This document shows positions 1 through 7,029 of a stretch of DNA of 7,197 nt, piece after piece; position 1 is the first letter of the stretch, and each line of letters opens with the position of its first letter. The stretch covers positions 1 to 7,197 of the forward strand of contig JAOUDT010000058.1 of the NCBI GenBank assembly GCA_029859145.1, given 5' to 3'. The notes under the pieces were generated by a model. That model saw only the letters and a list, made by a program, of their open reading frames with translations, was not told where the DNA came from and searched no databases. This DNA comes from Dehalococcoidia bacterium (GTDB lineage Bacteria; Chloroflexota; Dehalococcoidia; GIF9; AB-539-J10). The position numbers and the translations under genes are program-made.

Positions 1-2533
1 GAAATTCGTTAGCCTGCCTCAAATCCTTCTCAAGCACCTCATTCACAATAACCTCTAGAACTCTCTGCTTGTCTTCCGGAGCGATGAAGTCAACCGGATT
101 CAATCCAATACCTTGTTCCACGGGACCAAAGTCGAATATCTTCGCAGCAGCTTGATTAGCCATCACCACTTTCATAGTTTCAGCGTCCAGAACAATTGTG
201 CCGATGACTGAGTTGTCGAACAGGACCCTGTAGTTCTCTTCGCTCTGTCGCAGTCTCTGCTCTGCCAGCTTGTGCTCAGTGATGTCAGCAAAAGACAGCA
301 AACCTGCCAGCCTGTCCCCTTGTGTAATTCTGGCACCCGTGGCGCTTATCCATATTCTCCTGCCGTCTTTGGTCATTGCTTGAAGATCGAAGGTTCGCCG
401 CGAATTCTGTTCAAACAGCTCGTTCTTCACAAGGTCGTGAGCTTTCTGTCTATTCTCCGGAGGAACAAAGTCAAGCAAATTCACTCCGACGCCTTCCTCC
501 GCGGAATTGAATCCAAACATTTTTGCGGCTGCCTGATTACCCATGACCACTTTCATAGTTGCAGCGTCTACAACAAGCGTCCCAGTGACTGAGTTATCGA
601 ACAAAGCTCTATAACTTTCCTTGCTTTGTCGCAGCCTTTGCTCCGTCTGTTTACGTTCTGTGATGTCGCGCCCGACGCCGCGGAATCCGACAGTTTCACC
701 TTTGTCATTTCTTAGAAGGGAGACCGACGTTTCTGCAAACCCATGGGTCCCGTCTTTGCGTACAGTCCTCCAAGGGGATCCTTTGTTCGGTACGCCAGTC
801 TGATACACTTCATTAAAGACCCGAAATACTGCTTCGATATCGTCCTCAACCGTAAACGCTTTATAGCTCTTTCCCATCAACTCTTCTCTGGAGTATCCCA
901 GGTCGCGACAGACCGAATTATTCACAAATGTCAGGTGGCCACCCAGGTCGACCTCGAAGTAACTATCTTCCATCTCCTCCAGTATGGTCCGGTACTTTTC
1001 CTCCGAGTGCCGCAGTGCTTCCTCCATCTGTTTTCGTGCGGTGATGTCGCGTCGCACCCCCCGGAAGCCGACGATTTCACCCCTATCGCTTCTTATCGGG
1101 AAGGCGGAGGTTTCGGCAAATGCGTGTCTCCCGTCCTTGCCAATAACCTCGTCAACGAAATTCTTCAATGGCTCACCAGTCTTGTACACGCGATTGTAGG
1201 CTTCAAGAACCGCCTTCACTCTTTCTTCAGGTGTGAATGCCCTAAAATTTGCCCCAACTATCTCTTCGTTGGAATAGCCTAAGAGACGAGCCTGTGCATC
1301 GTTCACAAACGTGAAGTTGCCGGCGAGGTCAGTCTCGAAGTAGCCATCGCCCATCTCCTCAAGAATAGTCCGGTACCGCTCCTCAGACTGTCTGAGGGCC
1401 TCTTCCGCTTGCTTGCGCTCGGTGATGTTTGTGGCGATAATTTGAAAGCCAACCGAAACCCCCGATCTTTCGAGCATTTTGCCTTCTAGTTCAATCCAAA
1501 TCCATCGTCCGTCCTTGCATTTGAACTGAGTCTCCCAATGCTTGGCAGGACTACCTCCCAATCTAGCCGCCATCCTTTGTGTCAGGAACTCCAGTGTATC
1601 AGGAGGGAACCAATCCAACTCAAAGCCGTTCTTCCCGATGACTTCTGCGCGCGAGTAACCTGACTCTGACTCGAACCTCTGGTTGACATGGGTGATTTTG
1701 CCGTTCATATCTGTATGAACTATGCTAACAGGTGCTTCCTCGAGCAGCGCACTATTCTCTTCCTCTGCTTGTCTCCGTGCCTCCTCGGTTCGTCTGTGCT
1801 CAGTAATGTCTTTGACAAAAACAGAAATGCCGTTTCGGGAAGGATAGGCAGTGATTTCTAAGATGTAGTGCCTGCCATTAATATCATAATCGTTCACAAA
1901 AGTCTGCAGTTGGCGCGTCCTCAATACCTTGCGGTACATCTCTTCTGCCCTTGTCCGCCAGGACCTGTCCGGGAAAACTTCCCGGAGAGACTTGCCAAGC
2001 GCATCCTCTGCTCGAATTCCCGTCAAAACCTCTGATGCCTTGTTCCAATAGGTATATCTCAGATTCCCATCCATAGCGAAAAAGACGTCGGTGATGCTAT
2101 TGGCAAGTTCCTTGTATTTCTCTTCACTATCTTTTACTGCCTCGTCCATGAGCTTGCGCTCGGTAGTTTCCATGTAGTTCCCGAGAGTTGCCCGTCTCCC
2201 GCGGTACTGGATCGATTTGACCGTCGCCATAACCCAAACAACGCTACCGTTCTTGCAGGTCACCCTGAATTGATATGGCGAATGCAGATCTCCCTTCAAC
2301 ATCCTAAGCGTGTTTTGTTTCACCATCTCCCTATCTTCAGGAACAACAAGCTCCAAGGAATCTTTGTCTGCCAATTCGTCTACGGTGTAGCCGATGGCAA
2401 TTGGGAAGGTGCTATTGACATAGCAAAACTTTCCATCCTGCATGATGCAGACCCCGATCGGCAATTCCTCGCTGAGAGTCTTGAACAACTCATCGTCGTC
2501 CTTGCGTTTGGCCGTGGGTATCACTAGTTTCAC
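1..2533 (-). CDS. Multi-PAS sensory protein (7 PAS domains visible), 3' end outside window
   Basis: Reading the minus strand from a GTG at 2531-2533 gives 844 codons with no stop before the window edge, so the C-terminus is missing. Seven PAS sensor domains are visible at about residues 13-127, 138-249, 258-376, 383-502, 509-628, 637-756 and 763 to the edge. Most end in the PAC-type signature DIT/NIT-E-(R/H)-(K/R) (KDITEHRR, TNITERKQ, RDITARKQ, RDITERKQ, ADITEHKL) and are joined by short EEA-R-SEE-Y linkers likely to be helical. No signal peptide or membrane segment is seen, so the visible part should be cytoplasmic. The start is supported by GGAG 8 nt upstream, which abuts the stop of the preceding HTH gene; a second in-frame GTG is codon 4. 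PAS proteins sense redox, light, gas or small ligands and usually drive a histidine kinase, GGDEF or similar output. None of those outputs is in the visible part, so the final activity is unknown. Confidence 0.93.
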   Translation of the reverse strand, partial: MKLVIPTAKRKDDDELFKTLSEELPIGVCIMQDGKFCYVNSTFPIAIGYTVDELADKDSLELVVPEDREMVKQNTLRMLKGDLHSPYQFRVTCKNGSVVWVMATVKSIQYRGRRATLGNYMETTERKLMDEAVKDSEEKYKELANSITDVFFAMDGNLRYTYWNKASEVLTGIRAEDALGKSLREVFPDRSWRTRAEEMYRKVLRTRQLQTFVNDYDINGRHYILEITAYPSRNGISVFVKDITEHRRTEEARRQAEEENSALLEEAPVSIVHTDMNGKITHVNQRFESESGYSRAEVIGKNGFELDWFPPDTLEFLTQRMAARLGGSPAKHWETQFKCKDGRWIWIELEGKMLERSGVSVGFQIIATNITERKQAEEALRQSEERYRTILEEMGDGYFETDLAGNFTFVNDAQARLLGYSNEEIVGANFRAFTPEERVKAVLEAYNRVYKTGEPLKNFVDEVIGKDGRHAFAETSAFPIRSDRGEIVGFRGVRRDITARKQMEEALRHSEEKYRTILEEMEDSYFEVDLGGHLTFVNNSVCRDLGYSREELMGKSYKAFTVEDDIEAVFRVFNEVYQTGVPNKGSPWRTVRKDGTHGFAETSVSLLRNDKGETVGFRGVGRDITERKQTEQRLRQSKESYRALFDNSVTGTLVVDAATMKVVMGNQAAAKMFGFNSAEEGVGVNLLDFVPPENRQKAHDLVKNELFEQNSRRTFDLQAMTKDGRRIWISATGARITQGDRLAGLLSFADITEHKLAEQRLRQSEENYRVLFDNSVIGTIVLDAETMKVVMANQAAAKIFDFGPVEQGIGLNPVDFIAPEDKQRVLEVIVNEVLEKDLRQANEF
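2..1387 (-). repeat. Tandem PAS repeat array with a 381-bp (127-residue) period
   Basis: Within the multi-PAS gene, the equivalent tyrosines that open PAS4, PAS5, PAS6 and PAS7 are residues 387, 514, 641 and 768, each exactly 127 apart. PAS4 and PAS5 are alike: 30 of 48 residues are identical from Y387 and from Y514. PAS6 and PAS7 are more alike: 27 of 35 are identical from Y641 and from Y768. Similarity is also visible in the DNA, for example near 549-568 compared with 168-187. PAS1-PAS3 are more divergent and not in this register. The pattern suggests internal duplication of single PAS units; this is inference from hand alignment. Confidence 0.85.
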
Positions 2534-2541
2534 TCGTTTGG

Positions 2542-2548
2542 CTCCTCA
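2542..2548 (-). promoter_or_regulatory. Stop/Shine-Dalgarno overlap between HTH and multi-PAS genes
   Basis: On the minus strand, TGA (stop of the HTH gene) is immediately followed by GGAG, giving TGAGGAG, 8 nt before the GTG start of the PAS gene. This fixes the PAS start and suggests that ribosomes ending the HTH gene can restart on the PAS gene. Confidence 0.7.
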
Positions 2549-2764
2549 GTCCGTCCGACTTATCGCGAACACATGGTTAGTCTTGCTTCTAATGGCCTCC
2601 ACTTGAGCCGCGGTAAATAGCCTCCAACCTCGACAGTCCCGATATTCAACATCGGAGACGATTCCCTGCTTCAGCCACCTGAAAAGGGTATTTCTGCTGA
2701 TGCCTACCATCCGGCAAACATCGGCGGTCCTATAATAGGTCTGCTCATTAACAACAACAGGCAT
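2546..2764 (-). CDS. Small MerR-type helix-turn-helix DNA-binding protein
   Basis: This 72-residue protein consists almost wholly of one DNA-binding domain. A helix-turn-helix spans about residues 11-34 (YRTADVCRMVGISRN, then TLFRWLKQGI), with the recognition helix around S23-K32. A short wing (about 38-50, with RDCRGWRLF) and a last helix (TAAQVEAIRS, 51-60) follow. This layout matches the MerR/HTH_17 (excisionase or BldC-like) class. There is no effector-binding or dimerisation coiled coil as in full-length MerR proteins. The ATG is supported by an AAGGA motif about 6 nt upstream. Its TGA stop is fused to the GGAG Shine-Dalgarno of the multi-PAS gene, and only 12 nt separate the two genes, so co-transcription and possible translational coupling are likely. 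I infer a transcription regulator working with the PAS protein. The target is unknown, and a recombination directionality factor is less likely because no integrase is nearby. Confidence 0.85.
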   Translation of the reverse strand: MPVVVNEQTYYRTADVCRMVGISRNTLFRWLKQGIVSDVEYRDCRGWRLFTAAQVEAIRSKTNHVFAISRTD

Positions 2765-2775
2765 ATCTTTCCTTC

Positions 2776-2789
2776 TTGAGAATACTCAA
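2776..2789 (-). promoter_or_regulatory. Possible operator: TTGAG-N4-CTCAA inverted repeat
   Basis: A 5-bp-arm inverted repeat lies in the leader between the predicted promoter and the Shine-Dalgarno of the HTH gene. A small HTH protein could bind here as a dimer and regulate its own operon. The arms are short and this is inference only. Confidence 0.3.
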
Positions 2790-2809
2790 CTATGCCAAAG
2801 CATACTACT

Positions 2810-2839
2810 AATATAGGCGCGTGTATTGAAAAGCGTCAA
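2810..2839 (-). promoter_or_regulatory. Sigma-70-type promoter for the HTH / multi-PAS operon
   Basis: Read on the minus strand, TTGACG (2834-2839) and TATATT (2810-2815) are separated by 18 nt. Each hexamer matches the consensus at 5 of 6 positions. Transcription would start near 2803, giving a leader of about 40 nt before the ATG at 2764. Confidence 0.65.
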
Positions 2840-3101
2840 TCACCCATCTGTACCCAGTACCCAGGTTACTTTAGTCCTGTTTCTTGGCGGCGCTTCTGCT
2901 TGCCTGACGTTTGCTGCAAAACAGCAGGCTGTTTTCACAGTTCACTACCATCACTAGTTTCTATAGTTACGCGCCCTTCACATTCAAGGGTTCAGACTGT
3001 AGCGGGACATGAAACGAGAGGGTTCCTGCAATGGAAGGGACGAGCTGAACTAGGCTCAAGCGGGGCCTATCCCTGGGGAATGACGCTTGACCATCATTTC
3101 G
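2840..3101. other. Intergenic region between uvrB and the HTH operon, no gene seen
   Basis: Between the uvrB stop and the HTH promoter I find no credible gene. An open frame on the plus strand (2792-3142) has no ribosome-binding site, runs into the uvrB 3' end and encodes a low-complexity, Cys/Ser/Arg-rich peptide typical of chance. The region holds one interrupted palindrome (2918-2935) and a short tandem TACCCAG repeat near 2850-2863. No T-rich rho-independent terminator for uvrB is evident. Confidence 0.6.
2918..2935. repeat. Interrupted palindrome AAAACAGC-AG-GCTGTTTT
   Basis: Two perfect 8-bp arms are separated by only 2 bp. As RNA the hairpin would need to open its centre to leave a loop. 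No T tract follows on either strand beyond the arm itself, so a terminator is doubtful. The symmetry equally fits a dimeric protein-binding site. It lies downstream of uvrB and upstream of the HTH promoter. Confidence 0.5.
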
Positions 3102-5081
3102 TCACAGTGAGACTAGGCCTTCGTCTTTTCTTAATTCGATAATCCGATCGCGAATCATAGCGGCTTTTTCGAACTCGAGATTTCTAGCCGCTGCTTTCAT
3201 CTCCAATTCCAGTCGCTTGATGAGTTGAAGCATTTCTTCGTTGGAAATGGAAGCAACCGTATAGGGAGTTCTCGTCTCGGCGACCGCTTGGACTCTTTCG
3301 GTTATATCTTTGACTGCCTTCCTTATTCCCTGGGGAGTGATGCCGTGCTCCTTATTGTAAGCTTCTTGAACTCGGCGTCGGCGCTGAGTTTCTTCTATGG
3401 CCTTCTGCATAGATTGAGTAACAGTATCAGCGTACATTATGACATGGGCATTTATGTGTCTGGCTGCACGGCCCATGGTCTGAATGAGCGCTTCCTCAGA
3501 CCTGAGGTAGCCTTCCTTGTCAGCATCGAGTACGGCCACCAGACTGACCTCAGGTAGGTCCAGTCCCTCACGAAGGAGATTAATACCCACCACCACGTCA
3601 TAGACGCCCAGGCGCAAATCGCGAAGAATCTCCACTCGCTCTAGAGTCTCCACCTCCGAATGCAAGTAATGAGTCTTGATCTCCATTTCTTTCAGGTAAT
3701 CGCTCAATTCCTCTGCCATCCGCTTAGTCAGTGTCGTCACCAAGCAGCGCTCTCCGCTAGCGACGCGGGTCCTTATCTGATGAATAAGGTCATCAATTTG
3801 CCCCTTGGTTGGCTTAACCTCCACCGTAGGCTCCAGTAGCCCAGTCGGGCGCACTAATTGCTCCACTACTTGCTGACTACGCTCGTATTCATAGGGCTTT
3901 GGTGTAGCCGAGACGTAAATCACCTGGTTGATGTGCTGATTAAACTCATCAAAATGCAACGGCCGGTTATCCAGAGCTGAGGGCAGGCGAAAACCATAAT
4001 CAACGAGTGTCTGCTTGCGAGAAATGTCGCCGTGATACATGCCCCTTATCTGCGGCAGTGTCATGTGTGATTCGTCGATGAACAACAAAAAGTCGTCGGG
4101 AAAATAATCCAGCAGAGTCCATGGGGTGCTTCCGGGTGCCCGCCGCTGAAGATGGCGAGAGTAATTCTCTACCCCGGTACAGTACCCCACCTCTTGAAGC
4201 ATTTCAATATCGTAATTGGTCCGTGCCTCAAGCCTCTGCGCCTCCAAAAGTTTTCCTTGCTTCTTGAACTCCCTCAATCTTTGCTCTAGCTCGACCTTGA
4301 TATCTGCGATTGCGGCCAGCAACTTCTCTTGAGAGGTAACAAAGTGTTTTGCGGGATAAATATCCACTTGATCCCGGCTAGCGAGCACTTCACCGGTCAG
4401 AGGGTCAATCTCCACAATACGTTCAATCTTGTCTCCCCAGAATTCGATTCTGAGAGCCGTTTCCTGATATGCGGGTTGAATTTCTAGGGTATCGCCTCGA
4501 ATACGAAACTTGCCTCTGGTGAAATCGTAGTCGTTTCTTTCGTATTGCATATCCACGAGGCGACGGACCAGTCTATTTCGTCTGTAGGATTTGTCTCTTT
4601 CAATAGCAAGGGCAAAGCCATGATATTCCTCAGGCGCGCCCAAACTATAAATACAGGAGACCGAAGCGATGATGACTACGTCTCGGCGGGTGAAGAGAGA
4701 CATGGTGGCGGCATGTCGTAGTCTGTCGATTTCTTCATTTATATCGGTTTCCTTCTCAATATATAGATCGGTGCTGGGTATATAGGCCTCCGGCTGATAA
4801 TAGTCATAGTAGCTCACAAAATACTCTACAGCGTTTTCGGGAAGGAATTCCTTGAACTCCGTTGCCAGCTGGGCAGCCAAGGTCTTGTTGTGACAGATGA
4901 CGAGGGTTGGTCTCTGCATCCGCTCTACCACGTTAGCCATGGTAAAGGTTTTGCCGCTGCCGGTGACTCCCAGCAACGTCTGTTCTGGGTGGCCTTTCTT
5001 CAAACCCTTGACCAGCTTATCCACTGCCTGAGGCTGGTCGCCGGTAAGACGAAAATCGGAGACTATCTTAAATTGGCGCAT
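3102..5081 (-). CDS. uvrB: UvrABC system protein B (excinuclease subunit B)
   Basis: This complete 659-residue UvrB is the damage-verifying helicase-like subunit of nucleotide excision repair. It is loaded by UvrA and recruits the UvrC nuclease. Visible motifs in order are: Walker A GVTGSGKT (38-45, K44); the tyrosine-rich beta-hairpin that clamps DNA (YFVSYYDYYQPEAY, 87-100); the Walker B-like DESH box (336-339); SATP (391-394); helicase motif V (GINLLREGLDLPE, 499-511); and motif VI with the arginine finger region (QTMGRAARH, 534-542). A C-terminal UVR motif (about 616-651) is the UvrC/UvrA contact. Length is normal for the family. The ATG at 5079-5081 has GGAG 6 nt upstream. One small oddity is SATPK, where most UvrB proteins I know have SATPG. 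The gene stands alone, divergent from the gltX side, and no recognisable LexA box was found in its leader. Confidence 0.98.
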   Translation of the reverse strand: MRQFKIVSDFRLTGDQPQAVDKLVKGLKKGHPEQTLLGVTGSGKTFTMANVVERMQRPTLVICHNKTLAAQLATEFKEFLPENAVEYFVSYYDYYQPEAYIPSTDLYIEKETDINEEIDRLRHAATMSLFTRRDVVIIASVSCIYSLGAPEEYHGFALAIERDKSYRRNRLVRRLVDMQYERNDYDFTRGKFRIRGDTLEIQPAYQETALRIEFWGDKIERIVEIDPLTGEVLASRDQVDIYPAKHFVTSQEKLLAAIADIKVELEQRLREFKKQGKLLEAQRLEARTNYDIEMLQEVGYCTGVENYSRHLQRRAPGSTPWTLLDYFPDDFLLFIDESHMTLPQIRGMYHGDISRKQTLVDYGFRLPSALDNRPLHFDEFNQHINQVIYVSATPKPYEYERSQQVVEQLVRPTGLLEPTVEVKPTKGQIDDLIHQIRTRVASGERCLVTTLTKRMAEELSDYLKEMEIKTHYLHSEVETLERVEILRDLRLGVYDVVVGINLLREGLDLPEVSLVAVLDADKEGYLRSEEALIQTMGRAARHINAHVIMYADTVTQSMQKAIEETQRRRRVQEAYNKEHGITPQGIRKAVKDITERVQAVAETRTPYTVASISNEEMLQLIKRLELEMKAAARNLEFEKAAMIRDRIIELRKDEGLVSL

Positions 5082-5119
5082 CGGATTCTCCAGCTACAAT
5101 AGAGATTATCACTCTTAAT

Positions 5120-5148
5120 AATATATAGGAAAGAATAGAATTTTGCAT
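5120..5148 (-). promoter_or_regulatory. Weak candidate promoter for uvrB
   Basis: On the minus strand, TATATT (5120-5125, 5 of 6 to consensus) lies in an AT-rich stretch, with ATGCAA (5143-5148, 3 of 6) placed 17 nt upstream. The -10 is reasonable but the -35 is poor, and other AT-rich hexamers nearby compete. Confidence 0.3.
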
Positions 5149-5199
5149 GAGCGACTGAAGACTCACCAACGTCAATCCGTATCTTGGCAAATGAAGGTC

Positions 5200-5228
5200 T
5201 TGTTTGAGATATCCAGCCGTGCTAGAAT
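5200..5228 (+). promoter_or_regulatory. Candidate extended -10 promoter for the 80-aa gene and gltX
   Basis: TAGAAT (5223-5228) matches the -10 consensus at 5 of 6 positions and is preceded by TGC, the extended -10 element. TTGTTT (5200-5205) is a partial -35 at 17 nt. Transcription would begin near 5235, about 30 nt before the ATG at 5267. Confidence 0.5.
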
Positions 5229-5238
5229 TTGGTAGCCC

Positions 5239-5248
5239 CTATCGATAG
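5239..5248. repeat. 10-bp perfect palindrome CTATCGATAG
   Basis: A perfect palindrome sits just after the predicted start of transcription and just before the Shine-Dalgarno (AAGGA at 5252-5256) of the 80-aa gene. It could be an operator, but a 10-bp palindrome can also arise by chance. Confidence 0.3.
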
Positions 5249-5266
5249 AGAAAGGAAACTAATGAT

Positions 5267-5509
5267 ATGAAGTCCTATGAAGAACTTTCTAAAGAGCAGA
5301 AGATGCGGGAAAGCAGTTTCTTGTCAGACGTGGGGGAATTGACCGATCTGGAGGCTAATTTGGGCCAGAGGCGGGACGAGATTTTGTTCAAGATAACAAC
5401 GGAGCTGGAGGATACAAAAAATGCCCTCAATCAGGTTGAACAGCTTGCTCAGAGACTCAGGAAATACCTGGATCGGTTAAGAAACATATACCAAACCCTC
5501 TCTAAATAA
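5267..5509 (+). CDS. Small coiled-coil-like protein of unknown function
   Basis: An 80-residue, highly charged protein that I do not recognise. It has no cysteines, no signal peptide and no membrane segment. From about residue 22 to the end it shows helix-friendly, heptad-like spacing of Leu/Ile/Val among Glu, Lys, Arg and Gln (for example LEDTKNALNQVEQLAQRLRK, 47-66), which suggests a helical hairpin or coiled coil. The ATG has AAGGA about 10 nt upstream; an earlier ATG at 5262 stops after two codons. The gene is the first of a likely two-gene unit, since gltX begins 22 nt after its TAA on the same strand. I consider it real because of its start signals, promoter and tight placement. A structural or adaptor role is only a guess. 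Confidence 0.7.
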   Translation: MKSYEELSKEQKMRESSFLSDVGELTDLEANLGQRRDEILFKITTELEDTKNALNQVEQLAQRLRKYLDRLRNIYQTLSK

Positions 5510-5531
5510 GGCCTGGTCACACGAATACGGC

Positions 5532-6998
5532 GTGATGCAATCTGAGTCGCAGAGATCGGTTAGGCTTCGTTTTGCCCCCAGTCCTACAGGGTATCCACAC
5601 CTAGGTAACATAAGGACAGCCCTATTCAACTGGCTTTTTGCCCGCCGCCACGACGGCATATTCATCCTACGAATTGAAGATACCGACGTCGCTCGTAAGG
5701 TTGAAGGAGCGGTGGACATAATACTAGATAGCCTCCGTTGGCTGGGATTGGATTGGGACGAAGGGCCATATTTTCAATCACAACGATTGTCTATCTATCG
5801 TGAAACTGCGCAAAGGTTGATCGATGAGGATCATGCATATTCATGCTATTGCTCTCCAGAACGATTGGGGGCGATGCGGCAAGAACAGATGAAACGCAAG
5901 CAGCCGCCAAAGTATGATCGACGGTGTAGGGACCTAACACAACAACAAGGGACTGAGTTGAAGGCAGCGGGTGTCACTCCCGTAATACGATTCAAAACAC
6001 CTCTTGAAGGCGAAACGACGTTCCACGACTTGATTTATGGCCGAGTGACTTTCAGGCACGATACGTTAGACGACTTCGTCTTGCTTAAATCCGACGGTTA
6101 TCCCACATACCACCTGGCCAACATAGTAGATGACCACTTTATGGACATCTCGCATGTTCTGAGAGCCGAAGAGTGGTTGTCCAGCACTCCTCGCCATGTT
6201 TTGCTCTACCAAGCTCTTGACTGGCAGGCTCCCCAATTTGCCCATTTACCCATGATTCTGGGACCCGACCGTGCGAAATTGTCCAAGAGACACGGTGCCA
6301 CCAATATCAACGAATATCAGAAAGAAGGATATCTACCGGATGCCATGGTCAATTTCCTGGCCCTTTTAGGATGGTCGCTCGATGACCGAACTGAATTACT
6401 ATCTCGAGAAGAATTGATAAAGCACTTCTCTCTGGAAAGGGTAGGCAAAACAGCCGCTATTTTCAATAAGGAGAAATTGGAGTGGATGAATGGCGTCTAT
6501 CTACGTAGGCTAGGCCTTACAGAATTTGTCCATCGAGCTATGCCATTTCTAGATAAGTCTTTGCCAGAGTCGGTGAGACGTCCGTTGGATGAAGGGTATG
6601 TCAGCCAGGTTCTATCACTGATTCAAGAACGAGCCAAGACCCTCGCCGAGGTTCCTCAGCTTGCTGATTTCTTCTTCCTTGACGAGTTGTTATATGATGC
6701 GCGCCTGCTTTCGAAAGGCAAACTGGATGCCAAATCGGGGATCAAAGCTATTATGGCTGCCTCGCAGAAGTTGGAACAAGCAGCGACATGGGATGCAATT
6801 ACGCTGGAGGGTATCTTGCGCGCTCTGGCCACAGAGTTGAAGCTGCCCGCCGGCGAGCTATTTGGGGTGCTAAGGGTAGCCATCACAGGACGTACTGCAG
6901 CACCACCACTATTTCAAACTATGGCAGTATTGGGAAAAGAGAAATGCCTGAAACGATTGGAAATGGCATTGCAGTTGCTAGAAGCTGATCTCAACTAA
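5532..6998 (+). CDS. gltX: Glutamate--tRNA ligase (GluRS)
   Basis: This complete class I aminoacyl-tRNA synthetase of up to 488 residues charges tRNA-Glu with glutamate using ATP in the cytoplasm. The N-terminal Rossmann catalytic domain carries the HIGH-type signature SPTGYPHLGN (17-26) and the KMSKS-type loop KLSKR (249-253). RIEDTD (47-52) is the usual GluRS active-site stretch. A CxC (C105, C107) with Y128 and C132 resembles the zinc-binding insert of many GluRS. The C-terminal helical part, ending in GVLRVAITGRTAAPP and the Leu-rich last helix, is the anticodon-binding domain. Translation can begin at GTG 5532 or at the adjacent ATG 5535. No clear Shine-Dalgarno precedes either; the nearest AAGG overlaps the upstream stop about 20 nt away. 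The gene follows the 80-aa gene closely and probably shares its promoter. Whether it is discriminating or also charges tRNA-Gln cannot be told here. Confidence 0.97.
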   Translation: MMQSESQRSVRLRFAPSPTGYPHLGNIRTALFNWLFARRHDGIFILRIEDTDVARKVEGAVDIILDSLRWLGLDWDEGPYFQSQRLSIYRETAQRLIDEDHAYSCYCSPERLGAMRQEQMKRKQPPKYDRRCRDLTQQQGTELKAAGVTPVIRFKTPLEGETTFHDLIYGRVTFRHDTLDDFVLLKSDGYPTYHLANIVDDHFMDISHVLRAEEWLSSTPRHVLLYQALDWQAPQFAHLPMILGPDRAKLSKRHGATNINEYQKEGYLPDAMVNFLALLGWSLDDRTELLSREELIKHFSLERVGKTAAIFNKEKLEWMNGVYLRRLGLTEFVHRAMPFLDKSLPESVRRPLDEGYVSQVLSLIQERAKTLAEVPQLADFFFLDELLYDARLLSKGKLDAKSGIKAIMAASQKLEQAATWDAITLEGILRALATELKLPAGELFGVLRVAITGRTAAPPLFQTMAVLGKEKCLKRLEMALQLLEADLN

Positions 6999-7029
6999 AA
7001 CGGCGCATTTGATCCGGTAAGAGGTAATC

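Noticed and set aside
168..568. CRISPR-like or mobile direct repeats at about 381-bp spacing
   Set aside because: The similarity is explained by duplicated PAS domains in one reading frame; there are no short identical repeats with unique spacers.
272..592. Plus-strand open frame opposite PAS6
   Set aside because: It is antisense to a recognisable PAS domain, with a composition that looks like chance translation.
743..1282. 179-codon open frame on the plus strand inside the PAS region
   Set aside because: It lies antisense to PAS4/PAS5, whose frame gives clear PAS domains with PAC motifs; it has no family resemblance and no ribosome-binding site.
2270..2527. 85-codon plus-strand open frame opposite PAS1
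   Set aside because: It is antisense to the start of the multi-PAS gene and has no start signals.
1..2533. Calling the PAS protein a histidine kinase or diguanylate cyclase
   Set aside because: No HisKA, HATPase or GGDEF motif is present in the 844 visible residues; the output domain is outside the window.
2792..3142. 116-codon plus-strand open frame in the intergenic region
   Set aside because: It has no Shine-Dalgarno, crosses into the 3' end of uvrB on the other strand and has a chance-like peptide composition.
3225..3557. Plus-strand open frame opposite the uvrB 3' part
   Set aside because: It is a shadow of uvrB, whose motifs V and VI and UVR domain are read on the other strand.
5082..5266. 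LexA/SOS box upstream of uvrB
   Set aside because: I looked for the CTGT-N8-ACAG and GAAC-N4-GTTC types and found neither; the only symmetry (AGAG/CTCT near 5101-5115) is too weak.
5477..5719. 80-codon minus-strand open frame over the start of gltX
   Set aside because: It overlaps the GluRS HIGH motif region on the opposite strand and has no recognisable features.
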